The notes: a model not told the origin generated them from the letters alone. A stretch of 64,000 bases of DNA from Agromyces sp. G08B096 (GCF_040267705.1 NZ_CP158374.1:1922001-1986000); one strand, 5' to 3'. Numbered from the stretch's first letter, positions 22,243 through 32,532 are shown. Numbers and translations: made by a program.

Positions 22243-23734
22243 CCGCCTCACCTCCCAGCATCGAGCGGACCGCTTCGTGGAACCGACGTCCGCGGTCGGC
22301 GTAGTCCGCGAACTGGTCCATCGACGCGGCCGCCGGCGCGAGGAGCACGGTGTCGCCCTCCTCCGCGACGGCCGCCGCGAGGGCGACCGCTTCGGGCATC
22401 ACGAGGCCAGTGTCATCCGTCGTCACCTCGAACAGCGGCAGCTCGGGCGCGTGTCGGGCGAACGCGGCGACCAGCGCCTGCCGGTCGCGGCCGATCACGA
22501 TCGCGGCGCGGAGCCGGTCGACGTGCGCGGCGACGAGCGCATCGGCGTCGACGCCCTTCAAGAGGCCCCCGACGATCCAGATCACCCGGCCGAAGGCGCG
22601 GAGGGATGCCTCGGCGGCGTGCGGGTTCGTCGCCTTCGAGTCGTCGATCCAGCGGACGCCCCCCGCGAGGGCGACCGTCTCGATGCGGTGCGCGTCGAGC
22701 CGGAAGTCGAGCAGGGCGTCGTGCACCACGGGCGCCGGAACGCCGTAGGAGCGCACCAGCGCGGCGGCGGCGAGGATGTTGGCCACCACGTGCGGCGCGC
22801 CGAGGCCGAGCGGCTCGAGTTCGTCGAGCGTCGCGAGCTCGAGGGCGGCCGTGCGGCGCTCCTCGAGGAAGGCCCGGTCGCAGAGGATCCCCTCGACGAC
22901 CCCGAAATCGCTCGGGCCCGGGGTGTCCAGGCCGAAGCCGATCGCCCGGGCGCCCTCCTCGACCTCGGCGTCCTCCACCATGCGGCGGGTGGCCTCGTCG
23001 GCCCGGTTGTACACGCACGCCACGCGCGTGTTCGCGTACACCTTCCCCTTCGCGGCCGCATACGCCTCGAGCGACCCGTGCCAGTCGAGGTGATCGTCGG
23101 CGAGGTTCAGGCAGGCCGCGGCCCACGGATGGATGGCCCCCGGCCCCTCGGTCGGCACGTGGTGCAGCTGATAGCTCGAGAGCTCCACGACGAGCACATC
23201 GAACCCGCCGGGGTCGCGCACGGCATCGAGCACGGGCACGCCGATGTTGCCGCACGGCGCGGCGCGCAGGCCGTTCGCGGCGAGCAGGGTCGCGGCCAGC
23301 TGCACCGTCGTGGTCTTGCCGTTCGTGCCGGTGACGAGGATCCAGTCGGCCGCGTTCACCTTGTCGCGGACGCGCCACGCGAGCTCGATGTCGCCCCACA
23401 CGGGCACACCGGCTCCACCGGCCCACTCGAGCACGGGATGGTCGGGATGGAAGCCGGGCGAGGCGATGAGCAGCTCGGGAGCGAACGCCTCGAGCTCGGC
23501 CGGAACCGCCTCCAGCGGATCGGTGACGAGCTTCGCGCCGATGACCTCGAGGATGCGCGCCCGGTCGTCGTCGCGCGCCGGCGCGAGCACGAGCACGTCC
23601 GCGCCCAGTTCGGTGAGCGTGTCGGCCACCGCGAAGCCGGTGACGCCGAGGCCGAGCACCGCGACGCGGAGCCCGCTCCAGTCGGCGTGCCAGCTGGTCA
23701 GCCCGTCGAGGCGCGAGGCCGGGGCATCCGTCAT
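22199..23734 (-). CDS. murD: UDP-N-acetylmuramoyl-L-alanine-D-glutamate ligase
   Basis: This 511-residue ligase adds D-glutamate to UDP-MurNAc-L-Ala. Visible motifs are the N-terminal Rossmann-like [17 protein letters not shown] (about 24-40), the ATP loop [13 protein letters not shown] (about 135-147), [12 protein letters not shown], and the C-terminal [15 protein letters not shown] loop. The ATG at 23734 overlaps the mraY stop (ATGA), and its 3' end overlaps the ftsW start. It is a little longer than the E. coli enzyme because of an N-terminal extension and a charged C-terminal tail. Confidence 0.95.
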   Translation of the reverse strand: MTDAPASRLDGLTSWHADWSGLRVAVLGLGVTGFAVADTLTELGADVLVLAPARDDDRARILEVIGAKLVTDPLEAVPAELEAFAPELLIASPGFHPDHPVLEWAGGAGVPVWGDIELAWRVRDKVNAADWILVTGTNGKTTTVQLAATLLAANGLRAAPCGNIGVPVLDAVRDPGGFDVLVVELSSYQLHHVPTEGPGAIHPWAAACLNLADDHLDWHGSLEAYAAAKGKVYANTRVACVYNRADEATRRMVEDAEVEEGARAIGFGLDTPGPSDFGVVEGILCDRAFLEERRTAALELATLDELEPLGLGAPHVVANILAAAALVRSYGVPAPVVHDALLDFRLDAHRIETVALAGGVRWIDDSKATNPHAAEASLRAFGRVIWIVGGLLKGVDADALVAAHVDRLRAAIVIGRDRQALVAAFARHAPELPLFEVTTDDTGLVMPEAVALAAAVAEEGDTVLLAPAAASMDQFADYADRGRRFHEAVRSMLGGEADGDSAQEPARGEDG

Positions 23735-24828
23735 CGCTGCAGCCATTCGAAGTAGAAGCTGCCGACGCCGGCGGCCGCGAGCAGGCCCGCGATGATCCAG
23801 AAGCGCACCACGATGGTGACCTCGGCCCAGCCCTTCAATTCGAAGTGGTGGTGGATCGGACTCATGAGGAAGATGCGTTTGCCGCCTGTGAGCTTGAAGT
23901 AGGCCCGCTGGATCACGACCGAGCCGGTCTCGATCACGAAGAGTCCGCCGATGAGGATGGCGAGCAGCTCGGTGTGGCTCACGATCGCGAGCGCCGCGAA
24001 CGCGCCGCCGAGCGCGAGCGAGCCGGTGTCGCCCATGTAGATGTGCGCGGGGTTGGTGTTCCACCAGAGGAAGCCGACCAGTCCGCCGACGATCGCGGTC
24101 GCGACGATCGCGAGATCGAGCGGGTCGCGCACCTCGTAGCACCGGTACTCGTCGCTCGGGTTCAGGTTGTCGCCGTAGCAGGACTGGTTGAACTGCCAGA
24201 AGCCGATGATGATGAACGAGCCGATCGCGAGGATTGAGGCGCCGCCCGCGAGCCCGTCGAGGCCGTCGGTCACGTTGACCGCATTCGAGGCGGCGACCGT
24301 GATCAGGCAGATCCAGACGACGTAGAGGATGATGCCGACGATCGTGCCGAACACCAGGAAATCGAGCGGCAGGTCGCGGATGAACGAGATCCGCGTGTCT
24401 GCCGGAGTCTCCCCCTGCTGGTTCGGGAACTGCAGGGCGAGCAGGGCGAAGACGCCCGCGACGACCACCTGACCGGCGACCTTCGCCCACCCGCCCAGGC
24501 CGAGGCTCTGCTTCTTCCGCGTCTTCAGGAAGTCGTCGATGAAGCCCACGATGCCGAGGCCCACCATCATGAGCAGCACCAGCAGGCCGGAGGCCGTCGG
24601 GCGCTCGTTGCTTACGAGGAGCGTGGCGGTGAAATACCCGAACAGGGTGCCCAGGATGAAGATGATGCCGCCCATCGTGGGCGTGCCGCGCTTGACGTGG
24701 TGGCTCTGCGGCCCGTCGTCGCGGATGAACTGACCCCAGCCGAGCTTCGTGAACAGCCGGATGAACAGCGGCGTCAGGAACAGGGTGAAGGCGAGCGACA
24801 ACGCGCCCGCGGTCAGCAGCGCCCTCAC
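23731..24828 (-). CDS. mraY: Phospho-MurNAc-pentapeptide transferase
   Basis: This 365-residue membrane enzyme moves phospho-MurNAc-pentapeptide from UDP to undecaprenyl phosphate, making lipid I. About ten membrane helices are visible. The conserved acidic motifs are [20 protein letters not shown] and the histidine-rich [12 protein letters not shown]. The GTG at 24828 is preferred, with GGAG 10 bases upstream and the usual [12 protein letters not shown]-terminus. A GTG at 24837 is an alternative. A 100-base gap separates it from murF. It is coupled to murD by ATGA. Confidence 0.95.
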   Translation of the reverse strand: MRALLTAGALSLAFTLFLTPLFIRLFTKLGWGQFIRDDGPQSHHVKRGTPTMGGIIFILGTLFGYFTATLLVSNERPTASGLLVLLMMVGLGIVGFIDDFLKTRKKQSLGLGGWAKVAGQVVVAGVFALLALQFPNQQGETPADTRISFIRDLPLDFLVFGTIVGIILYVVWICLITVAASNAVNVTDGLDGLAGGASILAIGSFIIIGFWQFNQSCYGDNLNPSDEYRCYEVRDPLDLAIVATAIVGGLVGFLWWNTNPAHIYMGDTGSLALGGAFAALAIVSHTELLAILIGGLFVIETGSVVIQRAYFKLTGGKRIFLMSPIHHHFELKGWAEVTIVVRFWIIAGLLAAAGVGSFYFEWLQR

Positions 24829-24928
24829 GCGGACCACGCTCCGGGACGGTGGCCGAGGTGGCGGGCCCGGCCGGCACGGCCGGCGGGGCTGATGGTCGAG
24901 TCCGACCCGCCGCGTACGTCTGCTGAGC

Positions 24929-26341
24929 TCACGAGAACCATTCTCCCAGTCGGTCGCCGAGGTGGCGGAGCCCCGCCGCGTTCGACGATTTCACGAGCAC
25001 CGTGTCGCCGGGGCGCACGGAGGACACGACGAGGTCGTACGCCTCGTCGGCCGTGTCGACGTATGCCGACTCGCCATCCCACGATCCCTCGTTGATGGCG
25101 GAGATGTGCAGGCGCCGCGCGCCCGGACCGACGACGACGAGCTGCGAGATCCCGAGCCGCACGGCGAGCAGGCCGATGCGGTCGTGCTCCTCGCCGGAGA
25201 ACTCGCCGAGCTCGCTCATCTCCCCCAGCACCGCGATCGTGCGCGTGCCGGGCTGCTGCACCTGGGCGAGCGTCTTCAGCGCGGCCGCCATGGAGTCGGG
25301 GCTCGCGTTGTACGCGTCGTTGATGACGGTGACGCCGTCGCGGCCGCCCAGAACCTGCATGCGCCACTGCTCGGCGAGGGTCACCCGCTCGAGCGCCTCG
25401 ACGACGACCTCGAGGGCGACGCCGAGCTCGATCGCCGCGGCGGTGGCCGCGAGGGCGTTCATGATGTGGTGCTCGCCGAGGACGCCGAACCGCACGCGAG
25501 CGGATGCCCCGCCGGGGACCGTCACCGTGAACTCGGTGCCGCGCGCGTGCACGACGATGTCGGTGGCCCGGACGTCGGCGGATTCCCCCAGTCCGAACCA
25601 GACCACCTGGGCGCGGGTGAGGCCGGCCATGCCGGCCACGCGGGGATCGTCGGCGTTCAGGACCGCGACGTCGCCGGGCAGCAGATCGGTGACCATCTCG
25701 GACTTCGCCCGCACGGTCTGCTCGATCCCGCCGAACTCGCCCGCGTGGGCGAGGCCGACCTTCAGCACGATGCCGACGTCGGGCCGCGCCATGCGGACGA
25801 GCCTCGCGATCTCGCCGATGCCGGAGGCGCCCATCTCGGCCACGAGGAACTGGGTGTCCTCCGCGACCTCCAGCATCGTGATCGGCCCGCCCACCTCGTT
25901 GTTGAACGACTTGCGGCTGGCGACGGTCCGCCCGGCGCCGCCGAGGATCTCTCGCAGCAGGTTCTTCGTCGTGGTCTTGCCGTTCGACCCGGTCACGCCA
26001 ACGACCTTCAGCCGGCCGAGCGCGCGGACCCGTGCGACGACCTCCGTGGCGAGGGTGCCGAGCGCCTCGACCGAGTCGGCGACGACGACCTGCGGCACGG
26101 CGAGGTCGAGCGCGCGCTCGACGACCAGCAGCGCTGCACCGCGCTCCACAGCGGAGGAGGCGAAGCGGTGTCCGTCGTCGAACTCGCCCGGCTTGGCGAC
26201 GAAGACCCCGCCGGCCTCCACCTCGCGGGAGTCGGTCGTCACCGGGCCGTCGACGACCGTCGACGGCGTGGCATCCGTGCCCTCGAGGCGCAGCTCACCG
26301 CCGACCGCCTCCGCGATCTCGGCCAGGGAGAGGGCGATCAT
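24929..26341 (-). CDS. murF: UDP-MurNAc-tripeptide D-alanyl-D-alanine ligase
   Basis: This 470-residue ligase adds D-Ala-D-Ala to the tripeptide precursor. The N-terminal domain holds [16 protein letters not shown] (about 34-50), the ATP loop is [14 protein letters not shown] (about 116-129), and the C-terminal domain includes [13 protein letters not shown] and [15 protein letters not shown]. The ATG at 26341 overlaps the murE stop (ATGA). The upstream in-frame GTG at 26350 is less likely. No ddl is present in the cluster, so D-Ala-D-Ala must come from elsewhere. Confidence 0.95.
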   Translation of the reverse strand: MIALSLAEIAEAVGGELRLEGTDATPSTVVDGPVTTDSREVEAGGVFVAKPGEFDDGHRFASSAVERGAALLVVERALDLAVPQVVVADSVEALGTLATEVVARVRALGRLKVVGVTGSNGKTTTKNLLREILGGAGRTVASRKSFNNEVGGPITMLEVAEDTQFLVAEMGASGIGEIARLVRMARPDVGIVLKVGLAHAGEFGGIEQTVRAKSEMVTDLLPGDVAVLNADDPRVAGMAGLTRAQVVWFGLGESADVRATDIVVHARGTEFTVTVPGGASARVRFGVLGEHHIMNALAATAAAIELGVALEVVVEALERVTLAEQWRMQVLGGRDGVTVINDAYNASPDSMAAALKTLAQVQQPGTRTIAVLGEMSELGEFSGEEHDRIGLLAVRLGISQLVVVGPGARRLHISAINEGSWDGESAYVDTADEAYDLVVSSVRPGDTVLVKSSNAAGLRHLGDRLGEWFS

Positions 26342-27891
26342 GCCGGCCACCCCGCCTCGCGCAGGGCCTGTCTGGCGTCGTCTCGTGCCGAGTAGGGGAT
26401 CTTCACTCCGTTCACCTCGTGGTAGTCCTCGTGGCCTGGGCCGGCATACAGGATGGCGTCGCCCTCGCGAGCGAGCGCCAGGGCCGCACGGAACGCGGCG
26501 CGGGGGTCGGCGATCTCGTGGATCTCGCGCTCGGGGACCGCGGCTCTGGCCCCGGCGATGAGCGCGGCGCGGATCGCCGCAGGGTCTTCGGTGCGGGGGT
26601 GGAAGTCGGTGACCACCACGACGTCGGCGCCGCGTGCGGCGATCGCGCCCATCTCGGCCCGCTTGGTCGTATCACGGTCGCCGTCGGCGCCGAACAGCAT
26701 GATGAGCCGGCCTTCGACGAACTTGCGGATCGCGCCGAGGGTCTGCAGGAATGCGTCGGGACTGTGCCCGTAGTCGATGTAGACGAGCGGGCCCCGGTCG
26801 CCGGACACGCGCTCCGCGCGGCCCGGGATGTAGGCGCGGATGCCTCCGTCGCGCTCGAGCACCTCCGCGATGCGGCCGGCGTCGACACCCGACTCGACGA
26901 GCATCACGATCGCGAGCGCGGCGTTCGCCGCCATGTACCAGCCGAGCAGCGGCACGCTCGACGTGATGCTGCGACCGTCGGGGCCTTCGAGCACGAAATC
27001 GGTGTGCGTGGCCGTCTCGGCGCCGACCGTCAGCCGCCAGTCGGCCTCGACGTCGGGGCGCGTCGTGAGCGTCGTCACCGGGATGCGCGAGTCTTCCACG
27101 AGCAGCCTGCCCCACTCGGAGTCGACCGTGACGACGCCGCGGCGCGCCCGCTCGGGCTGGAACAGCGCGAGCTTCGCGTCGTAATACTCCTGCATCGACG
27201 TGTAGTCGTCGAGGTGGTCGTGGCTGAGATTCGTGAACCCGGCCACGTCGAAGACGAGTCCGTCGACGCGGTGGCGGGAGAGCGCCTGCGCGGAGACCTC
27301 GACCCCGACCGCGCGCACCTCGACCTCGCGCATCCGCGCGAGCAGGGCGTGCAGCTCGCTCGCCTCGGGCGTCGTGAGCGAGCTCGTGACGGCCTCGTCG
27401 CCGATGCGTCGCTCGGCCGTCGACGTGAGTCCGGCGAGGATGCCCAGCTGCTGGAGGATGCCGTAGAGGAGGTACACGACGCTCGTCTTGCCATTGGTGC
27501 CGGTCACCGCGAACAGGGTCGCCGGGTTCTCCGCGGTGCGGTGGATCCACGCGGCGACGGCGCCGAGCGCCGCACGTGCATCGTCGGTCACCAGCACGGG
27601 CAGGTCCGGGACGAGCTGCGCGACGAGTTCGGCCCCCGCGGCATCCGTCAGCACCGCCACCGCGCCACGCTCGGCGGCGGCAGCCGCGTACGCGGCGCCG
27701 TGCGCGTTGCGGCCCGGCACGCCCACGTAGAGGTCGCCGGACTGCACCGCGCCCGAGGCGAGGCTCACCCCGCTGACCTCGACCCCGTCGATATCGCCGC
27801 GCACCTCGAGCCCGAACGCGTCGGCGAGGCCGCGGAGCGGCCGGGGACTCGGATGCTGCGGCCGGAGAGCCGTGGAAGGCGATCCGGTCAC
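26338..27891 (-). CDS. murE: UDP-MurNAc-L-Ala-D-Glu-diamino acid ligase (MurE), altered specificity motif
   Basis: This 517-residue ligase adds the third, diamino residue of the stem peptide. The ATP loop [11 protein letters not shown] lies at 127-137, the Mur ligase centre is FTNLSHDHLDDY, and the C-terminal domain begins near YIDYGHSPDAF (371-381). DAP-adding enzymes carry DNPR where this protein has FHPR (residues 430-433, in VTDFHPRTEDP). The Arg and Pro are kept but the Asp-Asn pair is lost. This argues against meso-DAP and for diaminobutyrate, ornithine, lysine or another residue as in B-type peptidoglycan. It is preceded by ftsI after 13 bases and coupled to murF. Confidence 0.93.
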   Translation of the reverse strand: MTGSPSTALRPQHPSPRPLRGLADAFGLEVRGDIDGVEVSGVSLASGAVQSGDLYVGVPGRNAHGAAYAAAAAERGAVAVLTDAAGAELVAQLVPDLPVLVTDDARAALGAVAAWIHRTAENPATLFAVTGTNGKTSVVYLLYGILQQLGILAGLTSTAERRIGDEAVTSSLTTPEASELHALLARMREVEVRAVGVEVSAQALSRHRVDGLVFDVAGFTNLSHDHLDDYTSMQEYYDAKLALFQPERARRGVVTVDSEWGRLLVEDSRIPVTTLTTRPDVEADWRLTVGAETATHTDFVLEGPDGRSITSSVPLLGWYMAANAALAIVMLVESGVDAGRIAEVLERDGGIRAYIPGRAERVSGDRGPLVYIDYGHSPDAFLQTLGAIRKFVEGRLIMLFGADGDRDTTKRAEMGAIAARGADVVVVTDFHPRTEDPAAIRAALIAGARAAVPEREIHEIADPRAAFRAALALAREGDAILYAGPGHEDYHEVNGVKIPYSARDDARQALREAGWPA

Positions 27892-27904
27892 GAACCCAAC
27901 TTTC

Positions 27905-29716
27905 TCACCAGGTGGCTGGCAGCTCGGGCGCCGGAGCGCCGGATGGAGCGGTCCGATATGTTTTCAGCACCTGGCTCATCACGTCTCTGAAGACGGGGGC
28001 GGATGCGGCGGACGAATTCATCTTAACGGGATTCATGATGCTCACCGAAACGACGAACTGCGGGTCGTCGGCGGGCGCGAAACCGGAGACCGAGACCAGG
28101 TATTCCTTGCGATATCCGCCGTGCCCGTCGGGGAACTGGGCGGTTCCGGTCTTCGCCGCGATCCGGTAGCCGGGGATCTCCCACTGGTCGTGCAGCCACC
28201 CGTCGGTGTACACCCGCTCGAGCATCTGCGACACCTGGTCGGCCGCCTGCTCCGAGACGACCTGACGTCCCTCCGTCGACGGTCGACCGGTGACGGTGCC
28301 GTCCTCATTGCGGCATCCGTCGACGAGGGTCACCGGCATGCGCACGCCGTTGTTCGCGATCGTCTGGTAGACGCTCGCGATCTGGATCGCGGTGGTCGTG
28401 AGGCCCTGGCCGAACATCGTGGCGTAGCGGGTCTGACTGTCGGCCGCCCACCCCTCGGGCCCCCCGTGCAGGTCGCCCGGCTCCTCCGCCGGGAACCCGA
28501 CCTCGGTCTGGGTGCCGAGTCCGAAGTCGACCATGTCCTGGAAGCGCTGCTCGTCCGACACGCGCTCGCCGAACAGGGACATGCCCGTGTTCGACGACTC
28601 GATCATCACGCCCGTGAGCGTCAGCGGCAGGTCGCCGTGCACGTACGAGTCGTTGATGTCGGCACCGTCGGGCGTGATGCGGTACGGGGCGGTGATCTGG
28701 CTCGTCGGGTCGCCCTGGCCGGCATCGATGACGGATGCCGCGGTCAGCGCCTTGAACGTCGAGCCGGGTTCGTACGGCGCGGTGAACGCGCGGGATCCGC
28801 GGTCGGCCTCCGCCGCGGCGGTCGGGTCGTTGGGGTCGACGGTCGGCACGTCGGCGACGGCGAGGAGCCGGCCGGTCTTGGCCTCCATGACGGTCACGAT
28901 CGCCCACTCGGCGTCGAGCTCCTCGACGCGCGCCGCTGCGATGCGCTGCACCGCGTACTGCAGATCGGCGTCGATCGTGAGCTGTAGCGTGCCTCCGTCG
29001 TGCGCCTGCTTGACCACGCGCTCGCTGCCGGGGATGGTCACCCAGTCGCGGAGGCTGCGGAGCTGGGAGACCTCGCCGTCCTCACTCGCGAGGCATTCGT
29101 CGGCGGAGAGCTCGAGGCCGGCCAGCGGTTCCCCGTCGTCGCCCATGAAGCCGATGAGGTTGCCGGCGACGGCACCGTTCGGGTAGCGCCGGCTGGGATG
29201 CTCGTATGGGACCGCCCATGGAATGTCGAGTTCGTTGACCCGCTCGTAGGTCGAGGTGTCCACGAGCTTCGCGACGTAGGCGAAATCGGAGTCGGGATTC
29301 TCGGCGAGGGCGTCATCGATGATCTTGAGCACCTGCTCGGCGCTCATGCCGAGCGCCTCGCCGAGCTCCGCCGCGGCCTGCTCCACCGGGACATCGACGG
29401 TCTCGCTCGATGACGGATCCTCGGGGTCGGGCACCTCGCGCTCGAACGGCGCCGACCTCGCCTGCTTCGGCGAGACGGCGATGTCGTAGCGCATGACGCT
29501 GTCGGCGAGCACCACGCCGTTGGCGTCGACGATGTCGCCGCGGGAGCCGAACACGGTCACCGAGCGGGAGCGCACGTCCTCGGCGGCGGCGTTGTACTCC
29601 GCCGCGCGCACGACCTGGATGTCGACCAGCCGCACCAGGAAGACGCCGATGAAGACGACGAGCAGTACTCCCGCGGCGACGGCTCGTCGGACGGGGTGCT
29701 GGCTCGTGCGTCGCAT
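27905..29716 (-). CDS. ftsI: Septal penicillin-binding protein FtsI (PBP3 type, class B)
   Basis: This 603-residue D,D-transpeptidase cross-links septal peptidoglycan and works with FtsW. A short cytoplasmic head is followed by one membrane helix (about 11-33) and a PBP dimerisation domain (about 50-220). The penicillin-binding domain has Ser319-x-x-Lys322 (STFK), Ser374-Ser375-Asn376 and Lys522-Thr-Gly. All three active-site motifs are intact. A GAGG site lies 10 bases before the ATG. It follows ftsL by 26 bases and precedes murE. Confidence 0.95.
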   Translation of the reverse strand: MRRTSQHPVRRAVAAGVLLVVFIGVFLVRLVDIQVVRAAEYNAAAEDVRSRSVTVFGSRGDIVDANGVVLADSVMRYDIAVSPKQARSAPFEREVPDPEDPSSSETVDVPVEQAAAELGEALGMSAEQVLKIIDDALAENPDSDFAYVAKLVDTSTYERVNELDIPWAVPYEHPSRRYPNGAVAGNLIGFMGDDGEPLAGLELSADECLASEDGEVSQLRSLRDWVTIPGSERVVKQAHDGGTLQLTIDADLQYAVQRIAAARVEELDAEWAIVTVMEAKTGRLLAVADVPTVDPNDPTAAAEADRGSRAFTAPYEPGSTFKALTAASVIDAGQGDPTSQITAPYRITPDGADINDSYVHGDLPLTLTGVMIESSNTGMSLFGERVSDEQRFQDMVDFGLGTQTEVGFPAEEPGDLHGGPEGWAADSQTRYATMFGQGLTTTAIQIASVYQTIANNGVRMPVTLVDGCRNEDGTVTGRPSTEGRQVVSEQAADQVSQMLERVYTDGWLHDQWEIPGYRIAAKTGTAQFPDGHGGYRKEYLVSVSGFAPADDPQFVVSVSIMNPVKMNSSAASAPVFRDVMSQVLKTYRTAPSGAPAPELPATW

Positions 29717-29742
29717 CCTCGGGGTTCCTCCGTTCGGCGTGG

Positions 29743-30339
29743 TCAGTGCGTGGCGGGCGTCGGCAGGCCGTCTGCCGGGACGACCGGCGAACCGGCGGCT
29801 CCGGCAGCGGATCCCCCGGCTGCGTGGGCGGCGGCCTGCTCGGCGCCAGTCTCTCCCGGCGCGGCGCCGCCCGCCCGCTGCTCCGACGGCAGGTCGTCGA
29901 TCAGCGAGTTCGGCACCAGTTCGGGCGAGCCGGGCGCCGATCCGGTCGCCTCGCTCGGCTGGCCGAGCACGGCGCCGTCGGACAGGCGCAGGTACACCGG
30001 CGCGGCGTTCGGCACCATGCCGAGCGCCTCCGCCTTCTGGGCGACCGACTGCGGCGACTCCAGCGCGTCGATCGTCTCCCGGAGCTTCTGCTCCTCACGC
30101 GCGAGCTGCACCTGACGGAGTTCGTAGTCGTCGATCTCGTACGCCCCCTCCGTCATCGCGACGGAGAAGAGCAGCTGCACCACGACGATGACGGCGATGC
30201 CGCCGAGCGCGATGATCGCGTAGACGAGCTTGGGCCGCTGGCGCGTGCCCGGCTCGGCGACCGGACGGAGCCGGCGGTGCGGCTTCTCCTCCCCGCGCTT
30301 CGCGGGAATCGGCAGGGACTGGGCCGGCACGGCGCTCAT
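29743..30339 (-). CDS. ftsL: FtsL-like divisome protein
   Basis: This 198-residue bitopic protein has a basic cytoplasmic N-terminus, one membrane helix (about 39-60) and a coiled-coil stretch (about 68-105, [19 protein letters not shown]). A Pro/Ala/Gly-rich outer tail follows. Position between rsmH and ftsI, together with this layout, marks it as the FtsL partner of FtsQ and FtsB. The ATG overlaps the rsmH stop (ATGA) and has GAGGAGG upstream. Sequence conservation in FtsL is weak, so the call rests on context and topology. The tail of about 85 residues is longer than usual. Confidence 0.82.
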   Translation of the reverse strand: MSAVPAQSLPIPAKRGEEKPHRRLRPVAEPGTRQRPKLVYAIIALGGIAVIVVVQLLFSVAMTEGAYEIDDYELRQVQLAREEQKLRETIDALESPQSVAQKAEALGMVPNAAPVYLRLSDGAVLGQPSEATGSAPGSPELVPNSLIDDLPSEQRAGGAAPGETGAEQAAAHAAGGSAAGAAGSPVVPADGLPTPATH

Positions 30340-31289
30340 GACGGCCTCCTCACTCGTTCGGCGGCGCGCAGTCGCACCGGCTTGGCTCGCGGGTTCTCCG
30401 CCTGTTCCGCCTCGCTCGCGAGCTCAGCCCCTCGGACGAGGAGCTTGAACTGCGGGCGATGCTCGGGCAACTCCATGGGCAGGCCGGCCGGCGCGGTGGA
30501 GCTGGACGCCTGCTGCAGGGCCCGCTTCACGATGCGGTCCTCGAGCGACTGGTACGACAGCACGACCATCCGGCCGCCGACGGCGAGCACGTCGAGGGCG
30601 GCGGGGATGGCCCGTTCGAGCACCGACAGCTCCTCGTTGACCTCGATGCGCAGAGCCTGGAACACGCGCTTGGCCGGGTGCCCGGCGCGCTGCAATGCGG
30701 CGGGCGTCGCCCGGTCGATGATGCGCACCAGTTCGGCCGAACGGGTGATGGGTTCCTCGGCGCGGGCGCGGACGATGGCGCGGGCGTACCTCGCGGCGAG
30801 TTTCTCCTCGCCGTAGTCGAGGAAGATCCGCCGCAGTTCCTCCTCGCTCTCCTCCGCGAGGACGTCCGCCGCGGTGCGCCCGCGGGTCGCGTCCATCCGC
30901 ATGTCGAGCGGCGCGTCCTTGGCGTACGCGAAGCCGCGCTCGGCGCGGTCGAGCTGGAGCGAGGAGACGCCGAGATCGAACAGGATGCCCTGCACCTCGC
31001 CGCGGCCCTCTGACCGCACGGCGCTCGCGATGCCGTCGTACACGGTGTGCACGAACCGCGCCCGCTCGCCGAAGCGAGCCAGTCGCTCCCGCGCGATCGC
31101 GAGCGCGTCGGTGTCGCGGTCGAGGCCGATGATCGTGAGGCCGGGGAACCGCTCGAGCAGCGCCGCCGTGTGTCCGCCCATGCCGAGCGTCGCATCGACC
31201 AGCACCGAGCCCTCGGCCGAGATGGCCGGGGCGAGGAGCTCGACGGTGCGCTCGAGCATGACGGGAGTGTGAATGCGTTCGATGTCCAT
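30336..31289 (-). CDS. rsmH: 16S rRNA m4C1402 methyltransferase
   Basis: This 317-residue SAM-dependent enzyme methylates N4 of C1402 in 16S rRNA (formerly MraW). Motifs are [13 protein letters not shown] at the N-terminus, the SAM loop [15 protein letters not shown] (about 30-44), [16 protein letters not shown] (about 101-116) and [17 protein letters not shown]. It follows mraZ by 97 bases and is coupled to ftsL by an ATGA overlap. The enzyme is cytoplasmic; its place at the head of the division cluster is conserved. Confidence 0.95.
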   Translation of the reverse strand: MDIERIHTPVMLERTVELLAPAISAEGSVLVDATLGMGGHTAALLERFPGLTIIGLDRDTDALAIARERLARFGERARFVHTVYDGIASAVRSEGRGEVQGILFDLGVSSLQLDRAERGFAYAKDAPLDMRMDATRGRTAADVLAEESEEELRRIFLDYGEEKLAARYARAIVRARAEEPITRSAELVRIIDRATPAALQRAGHPAKRVFQALRIEVNEELSVLERAIPAALDVLAVGGRMVVLSYQSLEDRIVKRALQQASSSTAPAGLPMELPEHRPQFKLLVRGAELASEAEQAENPRAKPVRLRAAERVRRPS

Positions 31290-31386
31290 AGTGCGTTCGG
31301 GACTCGTCCCGGATTCCGATCCCCATCCGTTCGTCCTGATGCGGGGAAGTGCGCCAGGCGCGTACGGCTGGGAGTCGCAACCCGGG

Positions 31387-31818
31387 CTAGAAGAGCCCGG
31401 GAATCACCTCCTCCGCCGTTTCCGCGAAGGCCGCCTCCTGCTCAGCGAGGTATGTCTGCCATGCCTCGGCATCCCAGATCTCCACCCGGCTGCCCGCGCC
31501 GATGACCGCGAGGTCTCGGTCGAGGCCCGCGTACGCACGAAGCGTCGCGGGGATGGTGATCCGATGCTGCTTGTCGGGGGTCTCCGCGGATGCCCCCGAC
31601 AGGAAGACGCGCATGTAGTCGCGCGCTTGCTTACTCGTCACTGGGGCTTGGCGGATCTTGTCGTTCATGCTCTCGAACTCCCTCGCACTGAACACGTAGA
31701 TGCAGCGTTCCTGCCCACGTGTGAGGACGAGGCCGTTCGACAGCTCCTCCCGGAACTTGGCCGGAAGAATGATGCGGCCCTTCTCGTCGAGTCTGGGCTC
31801 GTACGTACCAAGGAACAC
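31387..31818 (-). CDS. mraZ: Transcriptional regulator MraZ
   Basis: This 143-residue protein has two AbrB-like SpoVT domains, with the repeated motifs [17 protein letters not shown] (about 7-23) and [13 protein letters not shown] (about 81-93). MraZ forms ring-shaped oligomers that bind tandem repeats in its own promoter and control the division cluster. It is the first gene of the minus-strand run. The GTG start has AGGGGGTGAT just upstream. Three 10-base repeats at 31859-31882 overlap the likely promoter, consistent with autoregulation. Confidence 0.96.
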   Translation of the reverse strand: MFLGTYEPRLDEKGRIILPAKFREELSNGLVLTRGQERCIYVFSAREFESMNDKIRQAPVTSKQARDYMRVFLSGASAETPDKQHRITIPATLRAYAGLDRDLAVIGAGSRVEIWDAEAWQTYLAEQEAAFAETAEEVIPGLF

Positions 31819-31858
31819 TGCATCACCCCCTTTTCCTCCGGCCGGGATCCAGGTGTCA

Positions 31859-31890
31859 CCACTTTACTCCACTTTCATCCACGACTTCAA
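31859..31890 (-). promoter_or_regulatory. mraZ promoter with three MraZ-binding repeats
   Basis: On the minus strand, GTGG recurs three times at exact 10-base spacing (+ strand CCAC at 31859, 31869 and 31879). The intervening bases are A-rich (ATGAAA, AGTAAA), close to the AAAGTG-type boxes known for MraZ. A -35-like TTGAAG (31885-31890) and -10-like TAAAGT (31861-31866) are 18 bases apart and bracket the repeats. Binding here would block RNA polymerase. The transcript would carry a leader of about 35 bases. Confidence 0.75.
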
Positions 31891-32078
31891 CGAAATTGGT
31901 CCGTTTCGCGCCGGTGCGCGTCAGGGCAGGCCCGGAGATCCGCGGAAACTCGCGGAATCATCCGAGTGGAGGGCGGTGGAGGAATTTGCTCCAGAACCGG
32001 CGCGTCGGGGAGCGCGAGGGGCCCTCGCCCACCCGCGTCGGGCCGGGTCGAGGCGCGGGCATCGGCCATCCGGGCACG
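31891..32078. other. Intergenic stretch between the mraZ promoter and the DUF3040 terminator
   Basis: Nothing gene-like was seen in this stretch. It lies upstream of the mraZ promoter and downstream of the DUF3040 terminator. The open frames that cross it have no family features. It may hold further regulatory sites for the division cluster, but no repeat beyond the three MraZ boxes was recognised. Confidence 0.5.
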
Positions 32079-32109
32079 AAAAAACGGGCCGGTCGTTCGA
32101 CCGGCCCGT
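32079..32109 (-). terminator. Intrinsic terminator of the DUF3040 gene
   Basis: A perfect 12-base stem (32084-32095 with 32098-32109, ACGGGCCGGTCG and its complement) has a 2-base loop. On the minus strand it is followed by TTTTTT (complement of 32079-32084). It lies 45 bases after the DUF3040 stop and is the only classical stem-plus-T-tract terminator seen in this window. Confidence 0.92.
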
Positions 32110-32154
32110 GCTCAGGCGATGTTCAGGCCACCGGGGTGGCGGGAAGTGGAGGGA

Positions 32155-32532
32155 TCAGCCGCCCTCCTGGCGGCGGTCCCAGCGCTCGTTGAGGCGATCC
32201 ATGAAGCCCCCGCGTGAACGGCCGCCTGCCGAGGCGGTCGGTCTGGCCGGATCCGCCGGTGCGCTCGCGGCACCACGCCGCGACGGCGCGATCGCCAGCA
32301 GGACGCCGAGGAACATCACGGCGAACCCGATGATGCCGACGACGAGCAGCTGCAGCGCCACGCCCGCGATCAGCCCGCCGATGCCGAGGACGGCCAGGAG
32401 CACGCCGACCACGATCGACCGGTAGTTCGGCCGGCCACGGCCACTCACCGCAGCGACGAAATCGGCGTCGTTGCGATAGAGATTGCGCTCCATCTCGTCG
32501 AGAAGACGTTGCTCCTGCTCTGAAAGCGGCAT
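32155..32532 (-). CDS. DUF3040 domain membrane protein
   Basis: This 125-residue protein starts with the DUF3040 signature MPLSEQEQRLLDEMERNLY, then has two adjacent membrane helices (about 41-62 and 65-84). It ends in a basic tail with FMDRLNERWDRR. GAGGGG lies just before the ATG. DUF3040 proteins are small actinobacterial membrane proteins of unknown function, often next to mraZ, as here. It is divergent from the polyprenyl synthase gene and has its own intrinsic terminator. Confidence 0.88.
   Translation of the reverse strand: MPLSEQEQRLLDEMERNLYRNDADFVAAVSGRGRPNYRSIVVGVLLAVLGIGGLIAGVALQLLVVGIIGFAVMFLGVLLAIAPSRRGAASAPADPARPTASAGGRSRGGFMDRLNERWDRRQEGG

Noticed and set aside
22199-24877. 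An 892-codon open frame that extends murD upstream
   Set aside because: The extension is an out-of-frame reading of mraY. The ATG at 23734, coupled to the mraY stop, is the real murD start.
31290-31386. A CGGGAC/GTCCCG inverted repeat between mraZ and rsmH as a terminator
   Set aside because: The stem is only 6 base pairs with a 2-base loop and no T tract, and the operon is expected to continue into rsmH.
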